This document shows positions 44,415-56,231 of a stretch of DNA of 64,000 nt, piece after piece. The translations under genes were made by a program, and so were the position numbers. Under the pieces are notes generated by a model. The model saw nothing but the letters and a program-made list of their open reading frames with translations. It made no database searches and had not been told where the DNA came from. Within the stretch, counting starts at the first letter, position 1. Every line of letters begins with the position of its first letter. Source of the DNA: Hyphomicrobium_A sp963812795. Lineage in GTDB: Bacteria; Pseudomonadota; Alphaproteobacteria; Rhizobiales; Hyphomicrobiaceae. The stretch is taken from positions 62,001 to 126,000 of the forward strand of contig CAWEWG010000012.1 of assembly GCA_963812795.1 (NCBI GenBank), given 5' to 3'.

Positions 44415-45401
44415 TTAGACGGCCCTCGCCTCGACCAGCTTCTTGGCCTGCTCGGTCCACTTCTCGGTCTCGATCTGACCCTTGAGCCTCAGCTTGCGAT
44501 CGAGGGCGCCGGTCTGCTCGGCGTCGAGATCGGCGATCTGCCAGTAGTGGAACACGCCCGCGTCGTTGAGGCGCTGCTCGAGCTTCGGCGTGATGCCGGT
44601 GATCCGCTTCAGGTCGTCGGGCTCGCCACGCGCGGCCTCGATGCCCTTGAACACGGCCGGCAGCGCCTCGGCGGGCGGCGACTCGGAAGCACCGACGTCA
44701 ACGCCGGACGACGACTGGCTGCGCTCCAGGCCATCGAGCGCGGCGCGTGCGATGAGATCGCAATACAGCGTGATGGCGCGGCCGGCGTCGTCGTTGCCCG
44801 GAATCGGGAAGTCGATGCCGTCCGGATCGCAGTTGGTGTCGACGATGGCGACGATCGGAATGCCCAGCTTGCGGGCTTCCTGGATGGCGATGCTCTCCTT
44901 GTTCGTGTCGATGACGAACAAGAGGTCGGGCGTGCCGCCCATGTCCTTGATGCCGCCGAGAGCCTGGTTCAGCTTCTCGCGCTCGCGCGTCAGCGTCAGC
45001 ACCTCTTTCTTGGTGCGGCCCTGCGGGTCGGCGAGAATGTCGTCGAGCTGGCGCAGACGGCGGATCGACTGGGAGATGGTCTTCCAGTTGGTCAGCGTGC
45101 CGCCGAACCAGCGATGATTGATGAAGTACTGGGCGCTGCGTTTGGCACTGTCGGCGATCGAATCCGAGGCCTGACGCTTGGTCGCCACGTACAGCACGCG
45201 GCCGCCATTGGCGACGGTATCGGAGATCTTGACCAGCGCCTGATGCAGCATCGGCGTCGTCTGCGTCAGATCGATAATATGGATGTTGTTGCGGGCGCCA
45301 TAGATGAAGGGCGCCATCTTGGGATTCCAGCGATGCGACTGGTGACCGAAGTGCACGCCAGCTTCCAAAAGCTGACGCATGTTGAACGCGGGAAGCGCCA
45401 T
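44415..45401 (-). CDS. rpsB: Small-subunit ribosomal protein uS2 with long C-terminal extension
   Basis: 328 residues. The S2 core (LLEAGVHFGHQSHRWNPKMA, RWFGGTLTNWKTISQSIRRL, LLFVIDTNKESIAIQEARKL, IPGNDDAGRAI) ends at about residue 230. The extra part has a DDLKRITGITPKLEQRLNDA segment resembling the helix-hairpin-helix fold of L21-type extensions; long S2 proteins are usual in Hyphomicrobiales. AAGGA seven bases before the ATG. Cotranscribed with tsf. Confidence 0.97.
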   Translation of the reverse strand: MALPAFNMRQLLEAGVHFGHQSHRWNPKMAPFIYGARNNIHIIDLTQTTPMLHQALVKISDTVANGGRVLYVATKRQASDSIADSAKRSAQYFINHRWFGGTLTNWKTISQSIRRLRQLDDILADPQGRTKKEVLTLTREREKLNQALGGIKDMGGTPDLLFVIDTNKESIAIQEARKLGIPIVAIVDTNCDPDGIDFPIPGNDDAGRAITLYCDLIARAALDGLERSQSSSGVDVGASESPPAEALPAVFKGIEAARGEPDDLKRITGITPKLEQRLNDAGVFHYWQIADLDAEQTGALDRKLRLKGQIETEKWTEQAKKLVEARAV

Positions 45402-45522
45402 GGGGTAGTCCTTTTCCGGTTGTTCCTCCGTGAACCCGAGAGAAGACGGGGTTACCGTCCACCGGAGCGCAGGGCGGGGCTTTTAATCCACCCGGCGCGA
45501 GGTTCACGTGTGAGATGGCGCG

Positions 45523-45551
45523 CTTATAGTGTCTACACCCAGAAATGACAA
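45523..45551 (-). promoter_or_regulatory. Sigma-70 type promoter for rpsB-tsf
   Basis: Reading the minus strand: TTGTCA (-35), exactly 17 bases, then TATAAG (-10), about 120 bases upstream of the rpsB start. Close to the housekeeping consensus and well placed for a ribosomal-protein operon. The remaining leader shows no recognised regulatory fold. Confidence 0.7.
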
Positions 45552-45602
45552 GGTCGGCCCCGCCTGAGCTATCGCTAAGGCCGCCGGGGGCGGGAAAGTC
45601 GC

Positions 45603-46385
45603 ATGAGCAACAGAGAAATCAACGTCAGGGCGCTGCAGCTCGGCGAGCGCATCGAAGTCAAGGGGCTGGAGCGCGAGGACGCCTTCTCCAGCGTCCCCCT
45701 CGCCTTCCGCACCAGCGGCGAGGGCATCGCCGTCCTCTTCAAGTCGGGCGCCGCGGTGTTCATCGGCATGAACCCGGTCGACGAGGAGGCGCTGATCCGC
45801 GGCCTTGCCGAGCGTATCATCGAGCCGCTGGTCGAGCGCGAGACGGAGACCGTGCGGCTGATCGTCAAGTCGGACGAGGACGCCACGCTGTCTCCCTCGG
45901 GCGACCTGCAGATCAAGTCAGCCGATAACGACCGGCTGCTGCTCGTCGCCGAGGCGCTGGCGATGAGCGTCGCCTTCGCCTACGACGAGCGGCGCATCGC
46001 CGTCGCCTTCGACCGCATCGAGGAAATCGCCAAGACGCTGCAGAAGCGGCATCTGCCGCGCAGCCCGCAGGGCGACCTCTTGGAGCAAATCGGCGAAGCG
46101 TTGCTGATCCAGCAGCGGCTCGCGGTGCGCGTCGACCTCGACGACAAGCCCGACGTGTTGTGGGACCATCCGGAGCTGGAGCGCTTCTGGGCGCGCCTCG
46201 TCGACGAATACGACCTGACGCAGCGCGGCCTTGCCATCTCGCGCAAGCTGGACGTGATCCGCGGCACCGCCGATACGCTCGTCGATCTCTTCGCGACGCG
46301 CACCAGCCACCGGCTGGAGTGGTACATCATCGCCCTGATCGGCATCGAGATCGGCCTCAGCCTCTACGATCGCTTCCTGAAGTAG
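45603..46385 (+). CDS. RMD1/DUF155 family membrane-anchored protein
   Basis: 260 residues. The DUF155 region is visible in FKSGAAVFIGMNPVDEEALI, LLLVAEALAMSVAFAYDERR, LLEQIGEALLIQQRLAVRVD and LERFWARLVDEYDLTQRGLA. A C-terminal membrane helix (WYIIALIGIEIGLSLYDRF) ends the protein. Relatives include yeast Rmd1 and human RMND1, linked to mitochondrial translation; the bacterial role is unknown. Divergent from rpsB. Confidence 0.88.
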   Translation: MSNREINVRALQLGERIEVKGLEREDAFSSVPLAFRTSGEGIAVLFKSGAAVFIGMNPVDEEALIRGLAERIIEPLVERETETVRLIVKSDEDATLSPSGDLQIKSADNDRLLLVAEALAMSVAFAYDERRIAVAFDRIEEIAKTLQKRHLPRSPQGDLLEQIGEALLIQQRLAVRVDLDDKPDVLWDHPELERFWARLVDEYDLTQRGLAISRKLDVIRGTADTLVDLFATRTSHRLEWYIIALIGIEIGLSLYDRFLK

Positions 46386-46544
46386 GCGACAGGAGCTTCG
46401 ACAAGCTTCGTGTGCGGGGAGCTTGAGTGAGCTTCTGGCCCGCGAAGCGGGCAAGGGCGCAAGGCGCCCCGGCGCGAGCGCCGGCCATCAGCTCGCGCCA
46501 TGCTCGCCGCATGCAAAGCCTCTTTCAGCTCGTGTCAGGCACTA

Positions 46545-47378
46545 TTAACGCGTCAACTCGGCGCGCTGATCCTTGGCGCGGCGCGGATGCGGCACCGGCA
46601 TGTTGTCCGGCCGATCGGCACGGCTCGTGGCGCTGTTGATCGGCAGGCACCCCTTGAAGCGGTCGGCGGCCTGCTCCGAGACGATGGCGATGGCGGTGAA
46701 GCCCTTGCTACTCCACTCCTGCAGCACGGTGATGCGCTCTTCCGGCATGCCGATGCGGGCGTTGGTGCCGGCTTCGGCACCGTCCCAGACGTGGACGAAG
46801 ATGCACGAGCCGGCCTTGGCGCCGCGCCGCGCCGGATAGTCGACCATCAGGCCGCGCCGCAGACCCGGCACCGCCGACATGTCCTCGCTGCTCTTGGTCG
46901 TCGCCGCGAGGCGCTTGTCGACGATCCTGCCGTAGAGGAGCGAGGTGGGGTCGTCGACGCAGAAGCTCTTGCCGGCCTGCAGTTTGGTGTAGCCGCTGAC
47001 CTTGCTCGCCTCGAAGCCGAACGGCCCGGCGATGCGGAAGATGCCGGCCGGGGTGCGCTTGTCGCCCTCGCGCTTGACCGGCTCGTCCTTCTTGGCGAGG
47101 TGATGGAAATCCTCGGCCCAGCCGATGCCGGCGGCGCCGACCACGGCAGGCTCGGGCTGCGCCGCGCGCTCCCAGGTGGCGTCGGCCGGCGTCTTGCGCG
47201 TGAAGATGTGCAGCGTCGCTTTCACCGACGTCATGTCGGGCACAGTGACGATGAAGAGCCGTGTTGCCCTGTGCAGCGGACGCGGGCAAAAGTTCGCGGC
47301 AGCTTCGGGAGCGATGAAGACGAGCACCAGCGCGGTGCTGAGGATGAGACGAAGCACGATACGCAGCCCTTTGCACAA
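46545..47378 (-). CDS. YkuD/L,D-transpeptidase-like exported protein lacking the catalytic cysteine
   Basis: 277 residues with a signal peptide (LRLILSTALVLVFIAPEAAA). The fold marks of the family are clear: VKREGDKRTPAGIFRIAGPF, FCVDD, the Tyr-Gly-Arg-Ile-Val-Asp stretch and GSCIFVHVWDG. In active relatives the next element is T-GC-(T/V/I)-AM, carrying the nucleophilic Cys. Here it reads GTNARIGMPEERI, with Arg at the Cys position and no frame break nearby. The protein may therefore be inactive or have another role. It lies downstream of dnaE on the same strand, with a gap of about 35 bases. Confidence 0.8.
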   Translation of the reverse strand: MCKGLRIVLRLILSTALVLVFIAPEAAANFCPRPLHRATRLFIVTVPDMTSVKATLHIFTRKTPADATWERAAQPEPAVVGAAGIGWAEDFHHLAKKDEPVKREGDKRTPAGIFRIAGPFGFEASKVSGYTKLQAGKSFCVDDPTSLLYGRIVDKRLAATTKSSEDMSAVPGLRRGLMVDYPARRGAKAGSCIFVHVWDGAEAGTNARIGMPEERITVLQEWSSKGFTAIAIVSEQAADRFKGCLPINSATSRADRPDNMPVPHPRRAKDQRAELTR

Positions 47379-47412
47379 ATTTTATCGGTCGTGTGCTGGG
47401 GCAAGCCTACGT

Positions 47413-50962
<3,550 letters not shown>

Positions 50963-51032
50963 GCCCCAAACTTAGACCACGCGGCTGGGGTGCCCAAGCG
51001 CGGCGAGGCGCCTATCCCGCGCCGTCCACCGC

Positions 51033-51806
51033 TCAGCGCACCGAGGCGGGCGCGACCTCGACCAGCAGGCCGTCTTCCAGGCGCAGCACGCGGTCCATGC
51101 GGCGCGCCAGCTCCAGGTTGTGGGTGGCGATAAGCGCGGCGACACCGGTGGTGTGGATGAGATGCAACAGCGCGTCGAAGACGTGCTCGGCGGTGTGCGG
51201 ATCGAGGTTGCCGGTCGGCTCGTCGGCGAGGATGAGGCGCGGATCGTTGGCCAGCGCGCGGGCGATGGCCGTGCGCTGCTGCTCGCCGCCCGACAATTGC
51301 GCGGGGCGGTGACTGACGCGGTCGGCGAGACCCAGCGCGCCCAGCATCTGCGCGGCGCGCTGCGCGGCGACGCGGCGGCTGCGGCCGAGGATCATCTGCG
51401 GGATGACGACGTTCTCGAGCGCGGAGAACTCCGGCAGCAGTTGGTGGAACTGATAGACGAAGCCCATCTGCACGCGGCGCACGCGCGTGCGGTCGGCGTC
51501 GCCCATGCCGGTGCAGTCCTTACCGTTAATAATCACATGGCCGCCGTCCGGGGTCTCGAGCAGGCCAGCGATGTGCAGCAGCGTCGACTTGCCGGCGCCC
51601 GAGGGTCCGACCAACGCCACCGCCTGCCCGGGCCGGATATCGGCCGAGGCACCATTGAGCACGGCGATTTTGCGCGGCCCCTGGTGGAACGTGCGTACCA
51701 GCCGGTCGAGCCGCAGCACGGGAAGCGACGACGCATATTCACGCACCTCTCGCACGTCTCGCACGGATTGCAGCTCCTCGGCCAAGGCTTGCATGCGGTC
51801 GCTCAT
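51033..51806 (-). CDS. lolD: Lipoprotein-releasing system ATP-binding protein LolD
   Basis: ATPase of the LolCDE-type exporter that hands lipoproteins to LolA. 257 residues with Walker A VGPSGAGKSTLLH, Q-loop GFVYQFHQLLPEF, signature LSGGEQQRTAIARAL, Walker B LILADEPTGNLD and H-loop ATHN. The ATG overlaps the lolC stop as ATGA. Confidence 0.95.
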   Translation of the reverse strand: MSDRMQALAEELQSVRDVREVREYASSLPVLRLDRLVRTFHQGPRKIAVLNGASADIRPGQAVALVGPSGAGKSTLLHIAGLLETPDGGHVIINGKDCTGMGDADRTRVRRVQMGFVYQFHQLLPEFSALENVVIPQMILGRSRRVAAQRAAQMLGALGLADRVSHRPAQLSGGEQQRTAIARALANDPRLILADEPTGNLDPHTAEHVFDALLHLIHTTGVAALIATHNLELARRMDRVLRLEDGLLVEVAPASVR

Positions 51807-53113
51807 TCGTAGCGCAGAGCCTCGACTGGATCGAGCGTGGAAGCGCGCCACGAGGGATAGAGCGTGGCGAGCACGGATACGGCGAGCGCCATGAGGACGA
51901 TGGTTGCCGTCTCGCGCGGCTCCATGTCGGCTGGCAGGCGCGTCAGATAGTAGACGTTGGGGTCGAACAGGGTGGTGCTGGTCATCCAAGAGACCAGTTC
52001 GCGAATTCTTTCGATGTTGAGGCAGAAGACGACGCCGAGGATCAGCCCGGCGATGGTGCCGACGACGCCGATGGAGGCGCCGGTGATGAGGAACACGCGC
52101 ATCATCGCCCCGCGCGTCGCCCCCATGGTGCGCAGGATGGCGACGTCGCGCCCCTTGTCCTTCACCAGCATCATCAGGCCCGAAATGATGTTGAGCGCGG
52201 CGACGAGCACGATGAGCGACAGGATGATGAACATGACGTTGCGCTCGACCTCGAGCACGGTGAAGAACGTCTCGTTGCGCGCCCGCCAGTCGGAAACATG
52301 ATTGGTCGGGCCGGAGATGCCCTTGATCTCGCGCACATAGCTGTCGATGCGCTCGGGATGATTGACGACGACCTCGATGGCGTCGACCTCCTCCCCGCGC
52401 GCGAAGTAGCGCTGCGCTTCCAGCAGCGGCATGAACACCATGGTGCGGTCGTATTCCGCCATGCCCATCTCGAACAGCGCCGAGATGACGTAGGGCTTGG
52501 TACGCGGCGCCGTGCCGAACGGCGTCGAGGCGCCGCGCGGGGAAACGAGCGTGATCGTGTCGCCGACGTTGACGCGCAGCATGTTGGCAAGGCGCGTGCC
52601 GATGGCAATGCCGGAACCCTGACCGAAGCCGTCGAGCGAGCCGTAGCGGATGTTGTCGAACACGAGCGGCAGCGAGCGCAGCCCGTCCTCGGTCATGCCG
52701 CGGACCAGCGCACCCGTCGCCTGCACGGCGGAGGAGACCATGACCTGGCCCTCGATCAGCGGCATCGCCGACTTGACGCCGGGCACCGCTGCGATGCGCT
52801 TGGCCACCGCGTCGTAGTCCTCGAAGGGCCCGCCGATCTTGTTGACGATGACGTGGCCGTTGAGACCGAGGATCTTGGAGAACAGCTCGTTGCGGAAGCC
52901 GTTCATCACCGCCATGACGATGATCAGCGTGGCGACGCCGAGCATGATGCCGGTAAACGAGAAGCCGGCGATGACGGAGATAAAGCCTTCGGCGCGGCGA
53001 GCGCGCAGATAACGGGAGGCCAGCATCCATTCGTAGGCCGAGAACGGCAGGGTATCCCGCGTGGCCTCAGCCGTAACTGGCTTGCCCATTGCTGCCGAAG
53101 CCGCGCGCGCCAT
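51803..53113 (-). CDS. lolC: Lipoprotein-releasing system permease LolC/LolE
   Basis: 436 residues with the MacB/FtsX architecture: one helix (FISVIAGFSFTGIMLGVATL), a large periplasmic domain, then three helices (MFIILSLIVLVAALNIISGL; VFLITGASIGVVGTIAGLIL; IVLMALAVSVLATLYPSWRA). ATLYPSWRASTLDPVEALRYE is the family end. Only one permease is present, so the transporter is probably a homodimer with LolD, as in other alphaproteobacteria. ATG 53113 was chosen over an upstream GTG. Confidence 0.93.
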   Translation of the reverse strand: MARAASAAMGKPVTAEATRDTLPFSAYEWMLASRYLRARRAEGFISVIAGFSFTGIMLGVATLIIVMAVMNGFRNELFSKILGLNGHVIVNKIGGPFEDYDAVAKRIAAVPGVKSAMPLIEGQVMVSSAVQATGALVRGMTEDGLRSLPLVFDNIRYGSLDGFGQGSGIAIGTRLANMLRVNVGDTITLVSPRGASTPFGTAPRTKPYVISALFEMGMAEYDRTMVFMPLLEAQRYFARGEEVDAIEVVVNHPERIDSYVREIKGISGPTNHVSDWRARNETFFTVLEVERNVMFIILSLIVLVAALNIISGLMMLVKDKGRDVAILRTMGATRGAMMRVFLITGASIGVVGTIAGLILGVVFCLNIERIRELVSWMTSTTLFDPNVYYLTRLPADMEPRETATIVLMALAVSVLATLYPSWRASTLDPVEALRYE

Positions 53114-53322
53114 GCCGCAAGTTCCCCCGTGTTCCGAGCCCACTTACGTAGGCGCGCATCTAGACGAGATTGCGCCGGCCCTGCACCGCTTCGATAAGCT
53201 ACGCAACCGTCGGTGTCATCCCGCGAAACTCCGGGGCAGAGCTACCGCCGCAATCGGGCCAGATTGCGTTGCGCACGAAGCCGGTCAGGCCGTTGCAACC
53301 ACGCGCGAAACCCGCGCCCTTC

Positions 53323-54856
53323 CTAGTAGGCGCGGCCGACCAGCACGTACTCCCGCGCCGGATCCCCCGTGAACAGGCAGGCCCCCTCAGCCGGCTTTTG
53401 GTCGAGCGGGGCATTGCGAATCGTCAGCTTGAGCGATTTTAACCTTTCCGCCGATCGCATCCAGCGTGGCTCCTTCCGGCTTCGACCAGGCGACGTTGGC
53501 CCAGCCCTTGAAGTCGCCGCCTTCGTCGTCTGCCTCGGCCGCGCCGAAATATTCGACGAGCGCGTCGAACGTCTTGATGCCGGAGACGATGTTGCCATCG
53601 AGGCGCGCCTTGGCTTCGGCAAAGAGCCGCGCTTGAATTTCATCGAGAAGCTTTTGCGCGCCGGAGACGAACTCCGCCCGCGGCGAGGTATGCGAGACGA
53701 TCTTGTCGCCGTCGCGCAGCGCATCGCGGCGCATGTACGTCACGTTGCCGCCGGCGGCATCCCGCCCGCCGATTTCGACGATCACCGGCGCGCCACGGCG
53801 CACCCAGTTCCAGCGCTTCTCGGCCGACTTCACCGGCTTGGCATCGACGAGCACGCGGATGCCGGCGGCCTTCAGCTCCTTCTCGAGCGCGGCACAGTAG
53901 TCGAGCAGCTCTTGATCTTCCGGCTTGTCGCGCAGCATGGGCACGATGACGATCTGGCGCGGCGCAATTTTCGGCGGCAGCCGCAGACCGTCGTCGTCGC
54001 CGTGCGTCATGATCACGCCGCCGATCAGGCGGGTCGACACGCCCCAGCTCGTCGTATGGCAATAGGCGAGCTGGCCTTCGCGGTTCTGGAACTGGATGTT
54101 CTGCGCTTTGGCGAAGTGCGTGCCGAGATAGTGCGAGGTGCCGGCCTGCAACGCCTTGCCGTCCTGCATCATCGCCTCGATCGAGTAGGTATTGTCGGCG
54201 CCGGGGAAGCGCTCGTTGGCGGGCTTCTCGCCGGCGATGACCGGCATGGCAAGGACGTTCTCGGCGAACTCGCGATAGACCTCGAGCATCTTCAGCGTCT
54301 CGCCCATGGCTTCGTCGCGGTCGGCGTGCGCGGTGTGCCCCTCCTGCCAGAGGAATTCCGTGGTGCGCAGGAAGAGGCGCGTGCGCATTTCCCAGCGCAC
54401 GACGTTGGCCCACTGGTTGATGAGCAGCGGCAGATCGCGATAGCTCTTGATCCAGCGCTGGAACGCATCGCCGATGATCGTCTCCGACGTCGGCCGCACG
54501 ATCAGCGGCTCCTCGAGCTTGGCGTCGGGATCGACCACCAGCTTGCCGCCTTCGTTCTTCAGGCGGTGGTGCGTGACGACCGCCATCTCCTTGGCGAAGC
54601 CTTCGACGTGCTCGGCCTCCTTGGCGATGAAGCTCATCGGAATGAACAGCGGGAAGTAACAGTTCTCGTGGCCCGTTTCCTTGATGCGCGTATCGAGCTC
54701 GGCCTGGATGCGCTCCCAAACGCCCCAGCCCCACGGCTTGATGATCATGCAGCCGCGCACGGGGCTCGTCTCGGCCATGTCGCCGTCGCGCACGGCGGCT
54801 TGGTACCACTCGGGGAAATCCTGCTCGCGGGTGACGGTCAGCGCGCGCTTGCTCAT
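53323..54856 (-). CDS. proS: Prolyl-tRNA synthetase (short type), frame break near the 3' end
   Basis: Class II synthetase charging tRNA-Pro. It shows motif 2 (RWEMRTRLFLRTTEFLWQEG), PTSETIIGDAFQRWIKSYRD, SHYLGTHFAKAQNIQFQ, motif 3 (TSWGVSTRLIGGVIMTHGDD) and an anticodon domain (IVIVPMLRDKPEDQELLDYC). It lacks the YbaK-like editing insertion, as is usual in alphaproteobacteria. The direct frame stops at 53387, but removing one C near 53451 gives AIAERLKSLKLTIRNAPLDQ and an end at GRAY (53323), the family's normal C-terminus. Corrected length is about 510 residues. Confidence 0.94.
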
Positions 54857-55085
54857 CGGCCCGCCTCCAGCGTGTCCGCAGCCGATCGGGCTTGCCTTGG
54901 CGAAACCGGCGGGAGGAAGCGGGAATGGCGCATGTCGGGCCGATCTTCAGGATGGCGCCGCGGATCGCGCGCGGCGCGTGTTTTGGGCTCTCGCGGGCCC
55001 CCAAAAGCAGGGCCGGTGTGCGCGGCTGGTAGCGTTAAACCGCGCGGGAGGCAATCCCAGGTCGGCCCGGCACTGTGCGCAGTTT

Positions 55086-55277
55086 TTAAGCGGCACCTAG
55101 GTGGTGCTGACGCTTGCGAAATGACGTATACGCCGAGTGCGCTGCACCATTGATTGCACGCGCGAATTGCAGGTCGTCGAGCTCGAAAAAATTTTCGCAT
55201 CGGTGCATGAAGCCGCGTGACAGAAGGCCGCGTGTCGAGTAAACGTACTCGCCATAAGGGTGGGTCATAAGCCGCAT
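55086..55277 (-). CDS. Possible small protein, doubtful
   Basis: An open frame of 63 codons from ATG 55277, with a non-GC-biased composition (HRCENFFELDDLQFARAING) that looks more protein-like than most chance frames here. No ribosome-binding site and no recognised family. Apart from this and the terminator at 55403, I see nothing in the 620-base gap between proS and the DUF1467 gene. Confidence 0.25.
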   Translation of the reverse strand: MRLMTHPYGEYVYSTRGLLSRGFMHRCENFFELDDLQFARAINGAAHSAYTSFRKRQHHLGAA

Positions 55278-55402
55278 CAACAAGTGGCAGATAGCCCAAG
55301 TCTAGGGAAGACACGGCGCGGAAAGACTACCCATAGAGGCGGTCAATCATGTGCCCAACGTGTTGAGCGCACTGCAAATTGCGGAAGCGCTCCACGAACA
55401 CA

Positions 55403-55460
55403 ATAATAAAAAGAAGATGCGCAAGAGCAAGGTTCAATGGACCTTGCTCTTCGCGCGTTT
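55403..55460 (-). terminator. Intrinsic terminator after the mce-DUF1467 pair
   Basis: On the minus strand GCGCGAAGAGCAAGGT pairs with ACCTTGCTCTTGCGC (one bulged base) around a seven-base loop. It is followed by a T-rich tail ATCTTCTTTTTATTATTG. It begins about 20 bases after the DUF1467 stop. Confidence 0.85.
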
Positions 55461-55477
55461 GTGCGCGCGCTGCCCGC

Positions 55478-55729
55478 TCACCAGGGGAACGTCTCCGGCG
55501 TGATCACTTTATAGACGATCGCCCCATAAACGAGCGCGAAGACGATGCTCGCCACCAGCGTGTTGATGAGGAAGATGCGCCCGATGCGGACCTTCGCCGG
55601 CGCGCTGCCGGGCGTGCCGGGCACGACGCTGCCCGCCTCGTCCTGCGTGTGCACGCCGAAGGGCAGCACGGCGAACAGCACGATCCACCAGATGAAGATG
55701 TAGATGGCGACGGCCATCACATTGTCCAT
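55478..55729 (-). CDS. DUF1467 family small membrane protein
   Basis: 83 residues with two membrane helices (AVAIYIFIWWIVLFAVLPFG; IFLINTLVASIVFALVYGAI) joined by a loop with GVHTQDEAGSVVPGTPGSAP. This two-helix arrangement, with FGV-TQ after helix 1, is the DUF1467 signature, and the gene typically follows mce in alphaproteobacteria. Function unknown. 25 bases after the mce stop; a terminator follows. Confidence 0.88.
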   Translation of the reverse strand: MDNVMAVAIYIFIWWIVLFAVLPFGVHTQDEAGSVVPGTPGSAPAKVRIGRIFLINTLVASIVFALVYGAIVYKVITPETFPW

Positions 55730-55754
55730 GGGCGTACTCCTTGGGCGGCGCCGC

Positions 55755-56159
55755 TCAGGCCTGCTCCAGCTCCACCAGCGTACCGCAGAAATCCTTCGGG
55801 TGCAGGAACAGCACCGGCTTGCCGTGGGCGCCGATCTTGGGCGTGCCGTCGCCGAGCACCCGGGCACCCTGCGCCTTCAGCTTGTCGCGGGCGGCAAGAA
55901 TGTCGTCGACCTCATAGCAGACGTGGTGGATGCCCCCGTCCGGGCTCTTTTCCAGGAACTTGGCGATGGGGGAGCTGGCGCCCATCGGCTCCAGGAGCTC
56001 GATCTTGGTGTTCGGCAGATTGATGAACACGACGGTGACGCCGTGCTCGGGCTGCGGCAGCGGCGGCGTGACTTCGGCGCCCAGCCCGTCGCGATAGACG
56101 GCGGTCGCCGCGGCGAGATCCTTCACCGCGATGGCAACGTGATTGAGACGTCCGATCAT
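55755..56159 (-). CDS. mce: Methylmalonyl-CoA epimerase
   Basis: Interconverts the (R) and (S) forms of methylmalonyl-CoA in propionate metabolism. 134-residue VOC-fold protein with metal ligands His7 (GRLNHVAIAVKDL), Glu (TKIELLEPMG), His (GGIHHVCYEVDDI) and Glu (CGTLVELEQA). GAGGAAG lies before the ATG. Between rnj and DUF1467 as in relatives. Confidence 0.93.
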   Translation of the reverse strand: MIGRLNHVAIAVKDLAAATAVYRDGLGAEVTPPLPQPEHGVTVVFINLPNTKIELLEPMGASSPIAKFLEKSPDGGIHHVCYEVDDILAARDKLKAQGARVLGDGTPKIGAHGKPVLFLHPKDFCGTLVELEQA

Positions 56160-56231
56160 CGAAGCTTCCTCTAGTGTCCTTTGCGAGCGATTGCCTCTCG
56201 CCGGCGGCTGCGCGAGACGCGCTGCCGGGCC

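Noticed and set aside
54857..55477. tRNA or small RNA gene in the gap after proS
   Set aside because: No cloverleaf or conserved tRNA motifs were found; only the intrinsic terminator is convincing.
56171..56180. CTAGTGTCCT before rnj as another palindromic element
   Set aside because: The ten bases match one arm, but no matching second arm follows; at most a relic or chance.
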